Shown piece after piece: positions 6,862 through 14,861 of a stretch of DNA of 30,874 bases. The stretch comes from a virus. The position numbers were made by a program, and so were the translations under genes. The first letter of the stretch is position 1. The number at the start of each line of letters is the position of its first letter. The stretch lies in IMG/VR virus record IMGVR_UViG_3300028666_000087, positions 1 through 30,874 of that record; one strand, given 5' to 3'. The notes under the pieces were generated by a model. It saw nothing but the letters and a program-made list of their open reading frames with translations, had not been told where the DNA came from and ran no database searches.

Positions 6862-9279
6862 TTATGGTTTCTGTACTTGATTTTGAACTGTCTTACTTTC
6901 AACTTGAATCAATTTGGTTATTTGTCTTATAAATTGAGGGTCTTTCAACAAATCAACTGAAATACTACCTCCACCTGGAGTTGTTACCGTTAATTGACCA
7001 TTAATATTTAAATCACCAAATTCATGTTTGATAACATTACTCTGTGAATTAGATACTGCTTTAGCAACTGGACCAGTGTTTTTAGTTGTTAAGAAGCTAT
7101 CAGCATCATCAATTGGTCTAATCATACCTTGAGCTAATATACTTCTTTTTGTTCCTCCTTGTTGATTGATTTGATCAACAAGACTTGGTGATATACCATC
7201 ATTTACTTTATCACCATACATTTCATCACCAATAACCTTACCAGCTGTTCCACCTAAAAATGATCCACCAAGAGCACCAGCTATTGGTACAATATAAGAT
7301 AAACCACCTGTTTCTGGTGCTAAAGCAGTTGCACCAGCCCAACCAAGTCCACCACCAAGTATTCCACCAATCATACCAGTAGTATCTCCTTCTTTTGTGT
7401 CTTGATTACCAAGACTTTTAGAAATACTAGCACCTGTTGAGATACCTAAATAAGTTCCAGCGGCTACACCAATTAATGGACCAGCTATACCAGCGAATTG
7501 CTTAGCCATCATTGCAATGGCACTTCCCGTTCCACCACCTAATGTACCTATATTAAATCCTTGAGCTAATGCTAATCCATTCATTACCCAACCAGCTTTT
7601 TCCATCATCCAACCTAAACCTTTAGTTGCTAAATAACCAATTGCTGTTGCTAATGGATTATCAATCAATATACCAGCAAATTTTGAAATCCAATCACCAA
7701 CCATTCCAGCAAATTTTTCAATCTTCTCACCCCATTTTCCATCTGTGAATTTTTTCACAAGTCCTTTTATTTTAGGTAATAAACCAGTATTAATTGAATC
7801 TATTAATGGTAATAATAATACTTTAAACATATTAATAGTATTGGTCAAAGCATCATCAAAATTGATAGCTGCTTGTGCTTGTTCTTCCATGGATTTTTTC
7901 TCATTCATCTGTGTTTGAAGAGTTTTATAATCCATTTGTGTTAATTGTTTTAAGAACTTAGGTTTACCATCTACTATTATAGATGCTGTCCCGTTTTTAT
8001 CAAATGTAGCAGTATTTGCAATAAATTCTTTTTCTTCATCACTCATATTAAAAGATATTTGACTCTTAATCTCTTTAAGTTTAAATGCATTTTTACCAGC
8101 AGTGACTAAATCATCATATGCAATACCTGTTTGTTCAGCAACTTGTTTCAACCTAGACATTTCCATTGTTGACATTTGAATACTTCCATCCTTAGCAAAT
8201 TTAGCTGATGCAGCAGCAGCATTACCAATCTCCTCAGTTAACCCTTCCATATCATTACGAGCCATATACATCAAATGGAATGGATCAGCCATCTTAGCCC
8301 ATTCACCACCCAATACTTGCAATTGAGCAGACATATTAACTGCACCTTCAACATCCCATAACTTATCAGCAAACCCAGTAGCAAATTGCATATCAATACC
8401 TAATTTACTTACAGTTTCAGCCATCTTAGCTAATCCTTTAATACCACCCTTAAAGTTATAACTGTTAAGCAACTTCATATTACCAGATATATTTTTAATA
8501 ACCTTAGATGAATTAAGCCCCATTTTATGTGAATCAGTAACTGCTTGATCAAGATAATCACGTGTGTTTTTAGCCGATAGTCCTTGTTGATCCATATCAG
8601 CTACCATTTTAGCTGTTCCATCAGAACCCAAGCCAGTTGCTGCTGCTATTTGCGTAACAGCTTTAAGTCCATCTTGTGATAAAATAACATTTCGACCTAA
8701 TTCATCTGAATAATCACCTTGCATCTTAGTCAAATCCTCAAGACTAATACCTAGTTGAGTTGAATATTTTGCTCCATCTCTCATACCACTAGTAAATCCA
8801 ATACTCTGTTTGGATAATATACCCATTGTAAGAGCAGTCTTTTTCATGGACTTATCCATTTCAAATAAACCAAGACCCTTTATCTTTCCGTATCCTTGTT
8901 CAATTAAATCAGGAAGACTGGATAGTGTTTTAAGCATGGTAGCACCAACCTTGGCCATAACCATATTGGTTTTATTAGCTGATTTAAGATTATCATCTAA
9001 TGCCTTACCTTGTGCTTCTAATTCTTTTGTTTGTTTTTGTAGAATTATTAAGATATCATTTTGATTCTTTTCTTCTACCACATCACCTTTAGCTCTTGCA
9101 GCTGCTATCTTATCCCTAACCTTAGCTTCAATCTTTATATTACTAGCTATTGTTTCATTGATTGCTTTAGCTTGCTTTAAACCATTAAGATATCCTTCAA
9201 GACTAGAAGTAACAGCAGCTTGCTGTTTAGCTTGTTCTTTTAAAAGTTCTATTGCTTCTCTTATTTCCTTGTTAGTCAT
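6862..9279 (-). CDS. Tail tape measure protein
   Basis: 805 aa. The first 110 residues are charged and helical (coiled-coil-like; repeated EAIELLKEQAKQQ-type pattern). A long alpha-helical middle follows. Residues about 545-685 hold several Gly/Ala-rich hydrophobic segments (WMMEKAGWVMNGLALAQGF; IAGPLIGVAAGTYLG; IGGILGGGLGWAGA; IAGALGGSFLGGTAG) typical of tape measures, which sit in the tube lumen, set tail length and may help DNA cross the inner membrane. The C-terminus is a small beta-like tail ending VQNQVQKP. The gene starts 8 bases after the 497-aa gene, so they are co-transcribed, and it comes before the baseplate genes. Family is recognised by composition and position rather than by a motif. 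Confidence 0.85.
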   Translation of the reverse strand: MTNKEIREAIELLKEQAKQQAAVTSSLEGYLNGLKQAKAINETIASNIKIEAKVRDKIAAARAKGDVVEEKNQNDILIILQKQTKELEAQGKALDDNLKSANKTNMVMAKVGATMLKTLSSLPDLIEQGYGKIKGLGLFEMDKSMKKTALTMGILSKQSIGFTSGMRDGAKYSTQLGISLEDLTKMQGDYSDELGRNVILSQDGLKAVTQIAAATGLGSDGTAKMVADMDQQGLSAKNTRDYLDQAVTDSHKMGLNSSKVIKNISGNMKLLNSYNFKGGIKGLAKMAETVSKLGIDMQFATGFADKLWDVEGAVNMSAQLQVLGGEWAKMADPFHLMYMARNDMEGLTEEIGNAAAASAKFAKDGSIQMSTMEMSRLKQVAEQTGIAYDDLVTAGKNAFKLKEIKSQISFNMSDEEKEFIANTATFDKNGTASIIVDGKPKFLKQLTQMDYKTLQTQMNEKKSMEEQAQAAINFDDALTNTINMFKVLLLPLIDSINTGLLPKIKGLVKKFTDGKWGEKIEKFAGMVGDWISKFAGILIDNPLATAIGYLATKGLGWMMEKAGWVMNGLALAQGFNIGTLGGGTGSAIAMMAKQFAGIAGPLIGVAAGTYLGISTGASISKSLGNQDTKEGDTTGMIGGILGGGLGWAGATALAPETGGLSYIVPIAGALGGSFLGGTAGKVIGDEMYGDKVNDGISPSLVDQINQQGGTKRSILAQGMIRPIDDADSFLTTKNTGPVAKAVSNSQSNVIKHEFGDLNINGQLTVTTPGGGSISVDLLKDPQFIRQITKLIQVESKTVQNQVQKP

Positions 9280-9287
9280 TGATCAAT

Positions 9288-10781
9288 TTATTTCTTTGGT
9301 TCTGTTGTTTGAGTAGGCTTTTTCTCTTCAGGTTTTGGTTGTATTGGTCGATAACCTGGAGATTCCTTTCTTAGTATTTTGAATTTAACATGTTCTTTTT
9401 CGAATTTAGTTACCTTAGTTCCTTTTTTTACAATTAAAATTATATTACAAATAAATCCATCCTCAATCTTGCTCAAACGCTTAAGCAATTCAATTCTATA
9501 TTGCACTGATTGATCTTTATTCTTACTTGATAATGAAACGTTCTCACCTAATTCTTGTTTATTAACAATCACCTCGTAACCTTCATTATTCAACGCATCA
9601 AAAGTGTAGTTTAATTTTTTATTATCCTTATTATAAGAAATGCTTATATTATCAATTGGTTTTATTCTAATCTCTTTATCTTCGTTAAATTCAGCTTCTA
9701 ATTTTTCAGTATTTTTCTTTCTTGTATAAGCATTGATAATTTCAAGTGTTGGTCCAATACCTTTTCCTGTTGCTTCTTTTCCTTTTAATTCAGCAATAAA
9801 TAAATTCCAAAGACTTGGTTGTTGAAAAAAAGCATCTTTTAAATTTTGATCACTCAATATGTAATCCAAAGCTTTTTTTCCTTCAGCTTTTAATCCTTCC
9901 ATGTCTTGTGTTTCATCTTCTTTTTCATGTTCTTCAGTTGATTTACAACTTGGTGTTGCTGAAACACCCATGATACCATTAATCCAAATCTTAGATGTTT
10001 TATCACCAGCATTTGCTTTAACCAATAAATTGAATGTTCGTCCACCATCACTTGTCTTCACAATATCCTTATTCAATTCAAAAAGATTTTCTTCTTGTTT
10101 ATTTGGTTGATCATCATTTATTGCATCTGGTGTTCCTTGTATTGACATGATAAAAGAATCCCATTTCTTCAATTCAGCAATCTTAGTTTCACTTGTTAAT
10201 TCTAGTGTAAATAAACCTTGGCTTCTTGATAAACAACAAAACATTAATTCTTCTTTATTGGACATATTAAGTTTAAGTCCTTTATCTTCGTTAAGCTGAT
10301 TTAGGATAATACCCAAATTATTATTGATCTCATCAATGAATACTTGATTATCTTTATTTTTACCTTGATCATTAGGATCGATTGGTTTAGGTTCATCAAC
10401 TTTATCAATTACTTTACCATTTCTAATTACTTCAATGTTTTTTATACCTGAAATATTTATTGGTTTCCATAATTTAATATCACCTAATTTGTCTTTTTCT
10501 TTTATCTTATGAACCCTTCTCAATTCTAGACCATTACCTTCTAAAGAATTATAGGTTAAGAAAAATCGATAATTAATATTAGTACTTCCAGCATCGATAT
10601 TATCCATTTGGACCTGTCCTTGAAATACTTTGACAATTTTGAAGGTATTGGTTGAATTTTTGAAATCAATTTTAACCACATCTCCAACTTGTAATTTATT
10701 AATTACATTAGGAAATTTTGTCTCATTAATATAGGTTTTTAATCTATTAAACTGTTGTTCATTTAGGACTAACTTTTTCAT
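9288..10781 (-). CDS. Unknown virion-associated protein with N-terminal KLVLNEQQ leader
   Basis: 497 aa, no family recognised. The start MKKLVLNEQQFNRLKTYINE resembles that of the 383-aa protein (MTKIKITGKQYNTIVLHEQQ), suggesting a shared short N-terminal signal. Residues 20-75 read like a small beta-barrel (VGDVVKIDFKN, FKIVKVFQGQVQM). The centre is Lys/Glu-rich with no membrane segment. Residues about 390-475 look like Ig-type beta strands, and the tail is Pro/Lys-rich (PKPEEKKPTQTTEPKK). It sits directly upstream of the tape measure and is transcribed with it, so a tail or tape-measure-associated role is plausible but unproven. A late-type motif lies just upstream. Confidence 0.75.
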   Translation of the reverse strand: MKKLVLNEQQFNRLKTYINETKFPNVINKLQVGDVVKIDFKNSTNTFKIVKVFQGQVQMDNIDAGSTNINYRFFLTYNSLEGNGLELRRVHKIKEKDKLGDIKLWKPINISGIKNIEVIRNGKVIDKVDEPKPIDPNDQGKNKDNQVFIDEINNNLGIILNQLNEDKGLKLNMSNKEELMFCCLSRSQGLFTLELTSETKIAELKKWDSFIMSIQGTPDAINDDQPNKQEENLFELNKDIVKTSDGGRTFNLLVKANAGDKTSKIWINGIMGVSATPSCKSTEEHEKEDETQDMEGLKAEGKKALDYILSDQNLKDAFFQQPSLWNLFIAELKGKEATGKGIGPTLEIINAYTRKKNTEKLEAEFNEDKEIRIKPIDNISISYNKDNKKLNYTFDALNNEGYEVIVNKQELGENVSLSSKNKDQSVQYRIELLKRLSKIEDGFICNIILIVKKGTKVTKFEKEHVKFKILRKESPGYRPIQPKPEEKKPTQTTEPKK

Positions 10782-10793
10782 TGAAATCTTTCT

Positions 10794-10802
10794 TATAAAT
10801 AT
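10794..10802 (-). promoter_or_regulatory. ATATTTATA motif upstream of the 497-aa gene
   Basis: Sense-strand ATATTTATA, 14 bases between the ATATTTA core and the ATG of the 497-aa gene; candidate late promoter for the 497-aa and tape measure genes. Confidence 0.45.
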
Positions 10803-10807
10803 AAGAA

Positions 10808-10838
10808 CTGCTGTTTTTAAGTAAATTAATTATTTTTG
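10808..10838 (+). promoter_or_regulatory. Weak Bacteroidetes-type promoter for the RHH-HNH pair
   Basis: CTG (10808-10810, one mismatch to TTG), 20 bp, TATTTTTG (10831-10838). The RHH gene starts 46 bases later, a longer leader than for the other promoters of this type here. Confidence 0.35.
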
Positions 10839-10884
10839 TCCGACTTTTGCTGTACAAAATGATATTTATTAGTATATTGATATT

Positions 10885-11058
10885 ATGAGTAGAAATAGAT
10901 TAAAACCAGAAATGCTTAAGATCAAGTTAAGCATCAGAATCAACCCAGAATTATCCAAAATTATTACTGATTTAGAATCAAACAAGTCCAAATATATTGA
11001 ATATTTGATATATAAAGATTTAAAGGATAAAGGATTAATAAATGAAATGATGTTATGA
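10885..11058 (+). CDS. Small ribbon-helix-helix-like DNA-binding protein
   Basis: 57 aa, starting MSRNRLKPEMLKIKLSIRIN. The segment KIKLSIRINPELSKIITDLE followed by SKYIEYLIYKDL has the Arc/CopG ribbon-helix-helix pattern: a basic alternating beta strand, then two amphipathic helices. Its stop overlaps the start of the HNH gene (ATGA, 11055-11058), so the two are translationally coupled. It lies on the plus strand within a minus-strand virion module, next to the divergent 497-aa gene, whose late-type motif is under 100 bases away. It may repress its own nuclease gene or the neighbouring late promoter; that is inference. Confidence 0.7.
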   Translation: MSRNRLKPEMLKIKLSIRINPELSKIITDLESNKSKYIEYLIYKDLKDKGLINEMML

Positions 11059-11651
11059 GAACACCTAAATATAAAACTGAAGAAGAACGAAATGAAGCTA
11101 AACGTATAAATCGAAAGAAATATCGTGATGCTAATAAAGATAAGGTTAAAGAACAAATTAAAAATTGGCATGAAAATAATCCAGATAAAGCAAAGAAATA
11201 TGCTAAAAATTGGGCTACTTTAAATCCAGAAAAACGTAAAATATCTTATAAAAAATGTTTTAATAAGTCAATGACTAAAATAAAAATACGCACATATCGA
11301 AAGAATAAATTTAAAAATGATCCGCTTTATAAATTAACAACTAATATCAGATCAAGTATTAGTCAATCATTTAAAAGAGCTAATAAAAATAAAACATTAA
11401 AAACTGAACAAATACTTGGATGTTCATTCGAGGAATTTAAATTACATTTAGAAAACCAGTTCCAGCCTTGGATGAATTGGGATAATAAGGGCAAATATAA
11501 TGGTGAATTGAATTATGGTTGGGATATTGACCATTATATTCCATTGTCTACTGCAAAAACAGAGGAAAATATAATTCAATTAAATCACTATTCTAACCTC
11601 CAACCATTATGTAGTAAAATTAATCGAGATATTAAAAAAAATAAATTATAA
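11055..11651 (+). CDS. HNH homing endonuclease
   Basis: 198 aa. A Lys-rich N-terminal half (residues 1-110, coiled, DNA-binding type) is followed by the block ILGCSFEEFKLHLE and the HNH core: D159-H160 in WDIDHYIPLS, H178 and N181 in LNHYSNLQPLC, and N190. It lacks the N-terminal CxxC pair of its paralogue at 1897-2559 but shares the whole C-terminal core. It is coupled to the small RHH gene by an ATGA overlap and ends 6 bases inside the convergent tail assembly gene. Homing nucleases of this type promote their own spread between related phages by cutting alleles that lack them. Confidence 0.88.
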   Translation: MRTPKYKTEEERNEAKRINRKKYRDANKDKVKEQIKNWHENNPDKAKKYAKNWATLNPEKRKISYKKCFNKSMTKIKIRTYRKNKFKNDPLYKLTTNIRSSISQSFKRANKNKTLKTEQILGCSFEEFKLHLENQFQPWMNWDNKGKYNGELNYGWDIDHYIPLSTAKTEENIIQLNHYSNLQPLCSKINRDIKKNKL

Positions 11652-11885
11652 ATCACCCCTCTTCATCCTATTCTTCAATGCATCTCCACTAACCCTTGAT
11701 TGGCGATTCCCCTTACTATTATTTGATTTGGTTTTCTCTTGTTGCTTTTCAATATGTTCTTGCTCTTGTTGTTTAGATTTCATTAATAAACTCAAATGAA
11801 AGCGTCTTTCATATACAGGAAGAGCCATAACATCACTATGAGTAAACCCTTTTAGGTGTTGTGTACAAATATGAACCTCTTCCAA
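11646..11885 (-). CDS. Small tail assembly protein, probably made by +1 frameshift from the gp26-like gene
   Basis: 79 aa from a TTG at 11885, but the same frame is open and coding-like up to a stop at 11949-11951 (FFGLTSSYKASLLEEV precedes the TTG). It has the pattern GFTHSDVMALPVYERRFHL (residues 13-31 from the TTG), which I associate with a small protein near gp26 in T4-like phages: GGFT-x-DVYxMPVxLRRFY. A Gln/Glu/Lys-rich helix and a basic tail follow. No ATG and no ribosome binding site support an internal start. The upstream gp26-like gene ends inside this frame and crosses a T7 run at the joint. Function is inferred from position upstream of the tape measure. Confidence 0.7.
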   Translation of the reverse strand: MEEVHICTQHLKGFTHSDVMALPVYERRFHLSLLMKSKQQEQEHIEKQQEKTKSNNSKGNRQSRVSGDALKNRMKRGDL

Positions 11886-11901
11886 TAAGGAAGCTTTATA
11901 A

Positions 11902-13173
11902 CTAGAAGTTAGGCCAAAAAAACTTGACGTTAAGTGGAAGAAAGGTTTTTACGGACCCACCTCCAGGAGTCCTTACCTCGATATTCAAGTCAATTCCGCT
12001 TTCGATCTTCTCAATATAATTGGTAAAGTCTTTAGCATCACGAATTCTTATTGAATTCGCAAATTCTCTGATGACATTTCTATCTCTGGTCCCATTCACT
12101 TCAATAATTGTTTTTTCCATCGTATATGTTGTTGAATTATTGACTGGAACACCATCTGCTTTTTCTTTTTCAATCATCTTTTCAATATCATCAACATCAC
12201 CACATGTTAAAAGCTTAAATTTCACACTAGCTTTTGATAATGAAAATTTAAAATCGAATAATCCTTCTTGATCTGGTTCAGCACCTAGATTTTTTGTTTT
12301 AAGTTCATTAAGATTCACTTCAGTTTCAAAAGGCACACCTTTTTCATCCAATAATGTAACTGGATACATTTCACCATAACCAGTAGCTCTTAACCAAATC
12401 ATAATAGCATTTCTATCACCAACATGTAGATTTTTATATCTTAAATCTGGCTCAAGCATTTTTCTATTCATAAGAATTTCTAAGAATTCACCACTTTGTA
12501 ATAAATTAGGACTTGTTAAGATATTTTCATCAGCTGTTGTCATAAAAGAGACTCTAACATTCGCTCTTTTATTTGGATATAACTTACCTTCTGAAGGTAA
12601 TGGAATCACATCAAATGGAGAATTGTAATTTGGTTGACTCAACTCGATAATATAAGGATTAATATTTGATGGATTTTGACCATAGTTATTTCCCAATCCA
12701 TTATTTGATGGAGGTTGTGTTGGTGGAACATTATTGTTCATGTTGTTATTTTGTTGCATATTTTGGTTTGAATTTGAATAATCATTTTTTCTAATTGTTG
12801 CATTCTCAGCTTGTTTTTGATAATTCTGAATTTGAGACCTATTCTTTTCTAATTGTTCATCACGAAGTCTCATTTGATCTTCTGATTTTTGATACATTTC
12901 ATTTACGTTATAACCTGATTTTGGTGTTTCAGCTAATGAAGGGTCTTGAACAACACCAGTTTCATCACGTTGTTTCATTTGATCTTCTGTTCGTCTCTTC
13001 ATCATTGTTACAGCATCTATATGACCATTTGGTGTATCATCTGGTGCAATAGCATTAGTATAAACTTCATTTGTTACGACTTTTTTTTCAGCCTCATAAG
13101 CTAATATCTTAGCTTGTTCATTTGCATTTGCCATTTGTTCTTGTGTTGGAAACACACTAGGTTTTTTATCCAT
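11902..13173 (-). CDS. T4 gp26-like baseplate hub protein
   Basis: 423 aa. Residues 1-125 are charged and helical. Residues 125-175 are an Asn/Gln/Pro linker (NNNMNNNVPPTQPPSNNG). From about 185 onward the protein follows the T4 baseplate gp26-like pattern: IPLPSEGKLYP, VRVSFMTTADENILTSPNLL, MLEPDLRYKNLHVGDRNAIMIWLRATGYGEMYPV, ending LNVKFFWPNF. In T4, gp26 is part of the baseplate hub. The long N-terminal extension is unusual. Near the stop the sense strand has AAG TTT TTT TGG, a run where a +1 shift would join this protein to the next frame and give a product of about 508 aa. A hairpin and a late-type motif lie upstream. Confidence 0.8.
   Translation of the reverse strand: MDKKPSVFPTQEQMANANEQAKILAYEAEKKVVTNEVYTNAIAPDDTPNGHIDAVTMMKRRTEDQMKQRDETGVVQDPSLAETPKSGYNVNEMYQKSEDQMRLRDEQLEKNRSQIQNYQKQAENATIRKNDYSNSNQNMQQNNNMNNNVPPTQPPSNNGLGNNYGQNPSNINPYIIELSQPNYNSPFDVIPLPSEGKLYPNKRANVRVSFMTTADENILTSPNLLQSGEFLEILMNRKMLEPDLRYKNLHVGDRNAIMIWLRATGYGEMYPVTLLDEKGVPFETEVNLNELKTKNLGAEPDQEGLFDFKFSLSKASVKFKLLTCGDVDDIEKMIEKEKADGVPVNNSTTYTMEKTIIEVNGTRDRNVIREFANSIRIRDAKDFTNYIEKIESGIDLNIEVRTPGGGSVKTFLPLNVKFFWPNF
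11913..11924 (-). promoter_or_regulatory. Candidate +1 frameshift site (T7 run)
   Basis: Sense strand AAG TTT TTT TGG, with the T7 run at 11922-11916. A Phe-tRNA on TTT in the P site can re-pair one base forward on TTT. The +1 frame then continues GGC CTA ACT into the tail assembly frame, while frame 0 stops three codons after the TGG. Confidence 0.5.
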
Positions 13174-13203
13174 TTTAAAACGTTTGAATTTTTGTTATAG
13201 CTT

Positions 13204-13214
13204 TAAATAAATAT
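13204..13214 (-). promoter_or_regulatory. ATATTTATTTA motif upstream of the gp26-like gene
   Basis: Sense-strand ATATTTATTTA, 34 bases between the ATATTTA core and the ATG. It follows the hairpin at 13272-13311. Confidence 0.45.
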
Positions 13215-13271
13215 AGGTGAATAAGTTTTTTTGTAAATACCACTAAATATAACGACTTATTGGTAAAAATA

Positions 13272-13311
13272 AAAGGGTTTATAAATGCCTCTCGACATAA
13301 ATAAACCCTTT
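13272..13311 (-). terminator. 11-bp stem-loop between the accessory island and the gp26-like gene
   Basis: AAAGGGTTTAT (13272-13282) pairs perfectly with ATAAACCCTTT (13301-13311). Inside the loop a short ATG/CAT pair extends the symmetry around CCTCTCGA. On the minus strand the stem is followed by TATTTTTACC, so it could end transcription entering from the 14-16 kb region. The plus-strand side has a weaker T-run. Confidence 0.6.
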
Positions 13312-13344
13312 AAATAGTATTTTAACCTTAAATCGTTAAAAAAC

Positions 13345-13375
13345 TTGTTAAATGATAAAATTATATGTATATTTG
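13345..13375 (+). promoter_or_regulatory. Bacteroidetes-type promoter of the three-gene accessory operon
   Basis: TTG (13345-13347), 20 bp, TATATTTG (13368-13375). This places transcription start near 13381 and makes the ATG at 13388 the first usable start. The other strong promoters of this type here also have starts about 12-22 bases after the -7 box. Confidence 0.6.
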
Positions 13376-13387
13376 TACATGTTTTAT

Positions 13388-13531
13388 ATGATTTTAATAG
13401 GATTAGGGTTATTTTTTGGAGGATGTTCTAACCTGTTCGTAGGAGTATGGGATAAATCTTTAAAAAAGATAAATGAAATTATGATGAGTATAGGATTAAT
13501 TTTATTACTATTTTGTTTATTATACCACTAA
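13388..13531 (+). CDS. Small membrane protein (first gene of accessory operon)
   Basis: 47 aa from the ATG at 13388; in-frame ATGs at 13352 and 13379 overlap the promoter and are less likely. The start MILIGLGLFFGGCSNLF is a hydrophobic segment ending in GGC, which could be a membrane span or a poor lipoprotein signal. A short charged stretch (WDKSLKKINE) and a second hydrophobic segment (IGLILLLFCLLYH) follow, so two membrane passes are likely. Its stop touches the next gene's start (TAAATG). Not recognised. Small membrane proteins in phage accessory operons are often involved in superinfection exclusion or toxicity, but nothing here proves that. Confidence 0.6.
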   Translation: MILIGLGLFFGGCSNLFVGVWDKSLKKINEIMMSIGLILLLFCLLYH

Positions 13532-13975
13532 ATGGATGATATTATTATCAAATACATACTAAATAATTTAGGTTGGTCTTGTTATCGTGAATACTATAAT
13601 TCAGACAGTAATTGTAATTTTGTTACTTTTGAAGATAAAATAATTATTAAACATGTATTTGTATTTGAACTCCAAAGAGTTTTTGATATTTCAGAAAATC
13701 ATTCAGTAGAATTAATAAAAAAGACAATTAAAACATATTTTAACATAGATGTATTACATTTCACTATTGATCTCTTATGTCAATTGCCTATTACTGGAAA
13801 GAATGGGTTAAACAGATTAGACAAATATGATTTATCAAACGATTTAGCTAAACAATTTATATCTGAATTAAAGATAAAAAATACTATAAATAATAACTTG
13901 GCAATTCAAGATCGAATTGCCATTCTTCAAAGAAAGTATAAAATACCACGTAAAACATTTATAATCGAAATATGA
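13532..13975 (+). CDS. Hypothetical protein (second gene of accessory operon)
   Basis: 147 aa, starting MDDIIIKYILNNLGWSCYRE. No domain recognised; mixed alpha/beta with no membrane segment and a basic C-terminus (ILQRKYKIPRKTFIIEI). It abuts the small membrane protein gene upstream (TAAATG) and overlaps the 100-aa gene downstream (ATGA, 13972-13975), so the three are one coupled operon. Base composition is as AT-rich as the rest of the window. Confidence 0.7.
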   Translation: MDDIIIKYILNNLGWSCYREYYNSDSNCNFVTFEDKIIIKHVFVFELQRVFDISENHSVELIKKTIKTYFNIDVLHFTIDLLCQLPITGKNGLNRLDKYDLSNDLAKQFISELKIKNTINNNLAIQDRIAILQRKYKIPRKTFIIEI

Positions 13976-14274
13976 ACAAATATATTAAAAATAATGAAAA
14001 CAGACAAACAGCTAGAGAACTATATTTTAATGTGTTTTATATATTTGAACATCATAATTCTTGGATAATAAACTATAAAACAATAAATGAAAATGGTGAA
14101 CTTATATTTGGACAAAAACAGTATAAAGCCACCTTCAACATTGGTCATGAAGTTAATATCAAAAATATGGAAGAAATTGAAATTTTACCTGATTTTGCTT
14201 ATTGGACAGCTAATGCTCCAGAAACCAAATCCACAATAAAAAAAGTAATGAAAAATGGTACTAGACTTATTTAG
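13972..14274 (+). CDS. Hypothetical protein (third gene of accessory operon)
   Basis: 100 aa, not recognised. Aromatic-rich N-terminal half (ELYFNVFYIFEHHNSWIINY) and beta-like strands (QYKATFNIGHEVNI). The end reads IKKVMKNGTRLI. Start overlaps the previous stop. The last 8 bases overlap the convergent 180-aa gene, so the two transcripts would be antisense at their 3' ends. Confidence 0.7.
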   Translation: MNKYIKNNENRQTARELYFNVFYIFEHHNSWIINYKTINENGELIFGQKQYKATFNIGHEVNIKNMEEIEILPDFAYWTANAPETKSTIKKVMKNGTRLI

Positions 14275-14809
14275 TATCTATAATTAAATCGTTACATGTA
14301 AAAATAATTTTATTGATGTTAATCGCATCTTTAAATCTAATACTTTTAATGTGTTTAATAACCGATTCTCTATTCTTAAGTGTTTCTATAGCTATATCGT
14401 CAAGTTTCTTCGAATCTATATCATCAATCATTTCAAATTGTAAAATGTTATAAACTTTCCCATCAATATTTATTGCTTTGTAAGGAAATCTCATAATAAC
14501 TTTATTCTTTTTAAAGTATGCATCTTCTCTACTAGCATTTATTTTACTACGTTTATTTTCAGAATAATGATCCTCATTATCTAACCCATGTATTTCAATT
14601 CTATCTATAAAATAACAAATATTATAATTATTTTTTTTAAAAATGTTGTATTGTTGAAAAATATTATGATATGAAAATAAAATAGCTAAATCTAGCATAT
14701 CTCTAATTTCTTCTGGAAACCCATCAAACCTCTCCTCAATTTCTTTTTTAGAGTAAAAATGTTCAAGTCTATAATTATCGATATCAGTTAAACTTTCTTT
14801 AAATTTCAT
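14267..14809 (-). CDS. Hypothetical accessory protein with its own host-type promoter
   Basis: 180 aa, not recognised. The N-terminal part is acidic and helical (SKKEIEERFDGFPEEIRDMLDLA), the middle is basic and Asn-rich (SENKRSKINASREDAYFKKN), and the C-terminal third is beta/alpha (YKAINIDGKVYNILQFEMID). No membrane segment or signal peptide. It is separated from the virion genes by the nuclease gene upstream and faces the plus-strand operon tail to tail. Its promoter is the host type, not the late motif, which groups it with the accessory genes. Confidence 0.7.
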   Translation of the reverse strand: MKFKESLTDIDNYRLEHFYSKKEIEERFDGFPEEIRDMLDLAILFSYHNIFQQYNIFKKNNYNICYFIDRIEIHGLDNEDHYSENKRSKINASREDAYFKKNKVIMRFPYKAINIDGKVYNILQFEMIDDIDSKKLDDIAIETLKNRESVIKHIKSIRFKDAININKIIFTCNDLIIDTK

Positions 14810-14829
14810 AATTATTATTTTTATTTATA

Positions 14830-14861
14830 CAAAGGTACAAAAAAAATAATTAATTTACAAA
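14830..14861 (-). promoter_or_regulatory. Bacteroidetes-type promoter of the 180-aa gene
   Basis: Minus strand TTTG (14861-14858), 20 bp, TACCTTTG (14837-14830); the ATG follows 20 bases later. The -33 box overlaps the end of the upstream nuclease gene. Confidence 0.6.

Noticed and set aside
10794-10802. TATAAATA as a T4-type late promoter
   Set aside because: TATAAATA lies on the strand opposite to the virion genes; the sense strand reads TATTTATA. I treat it as a separate motif.
10869-11171. Minus-strand 100-codon frame rich in Phe/Ile
   Set aside because: Low-complexity shadow of the plus-strand RHH and HNH genes, which carry real motifs.
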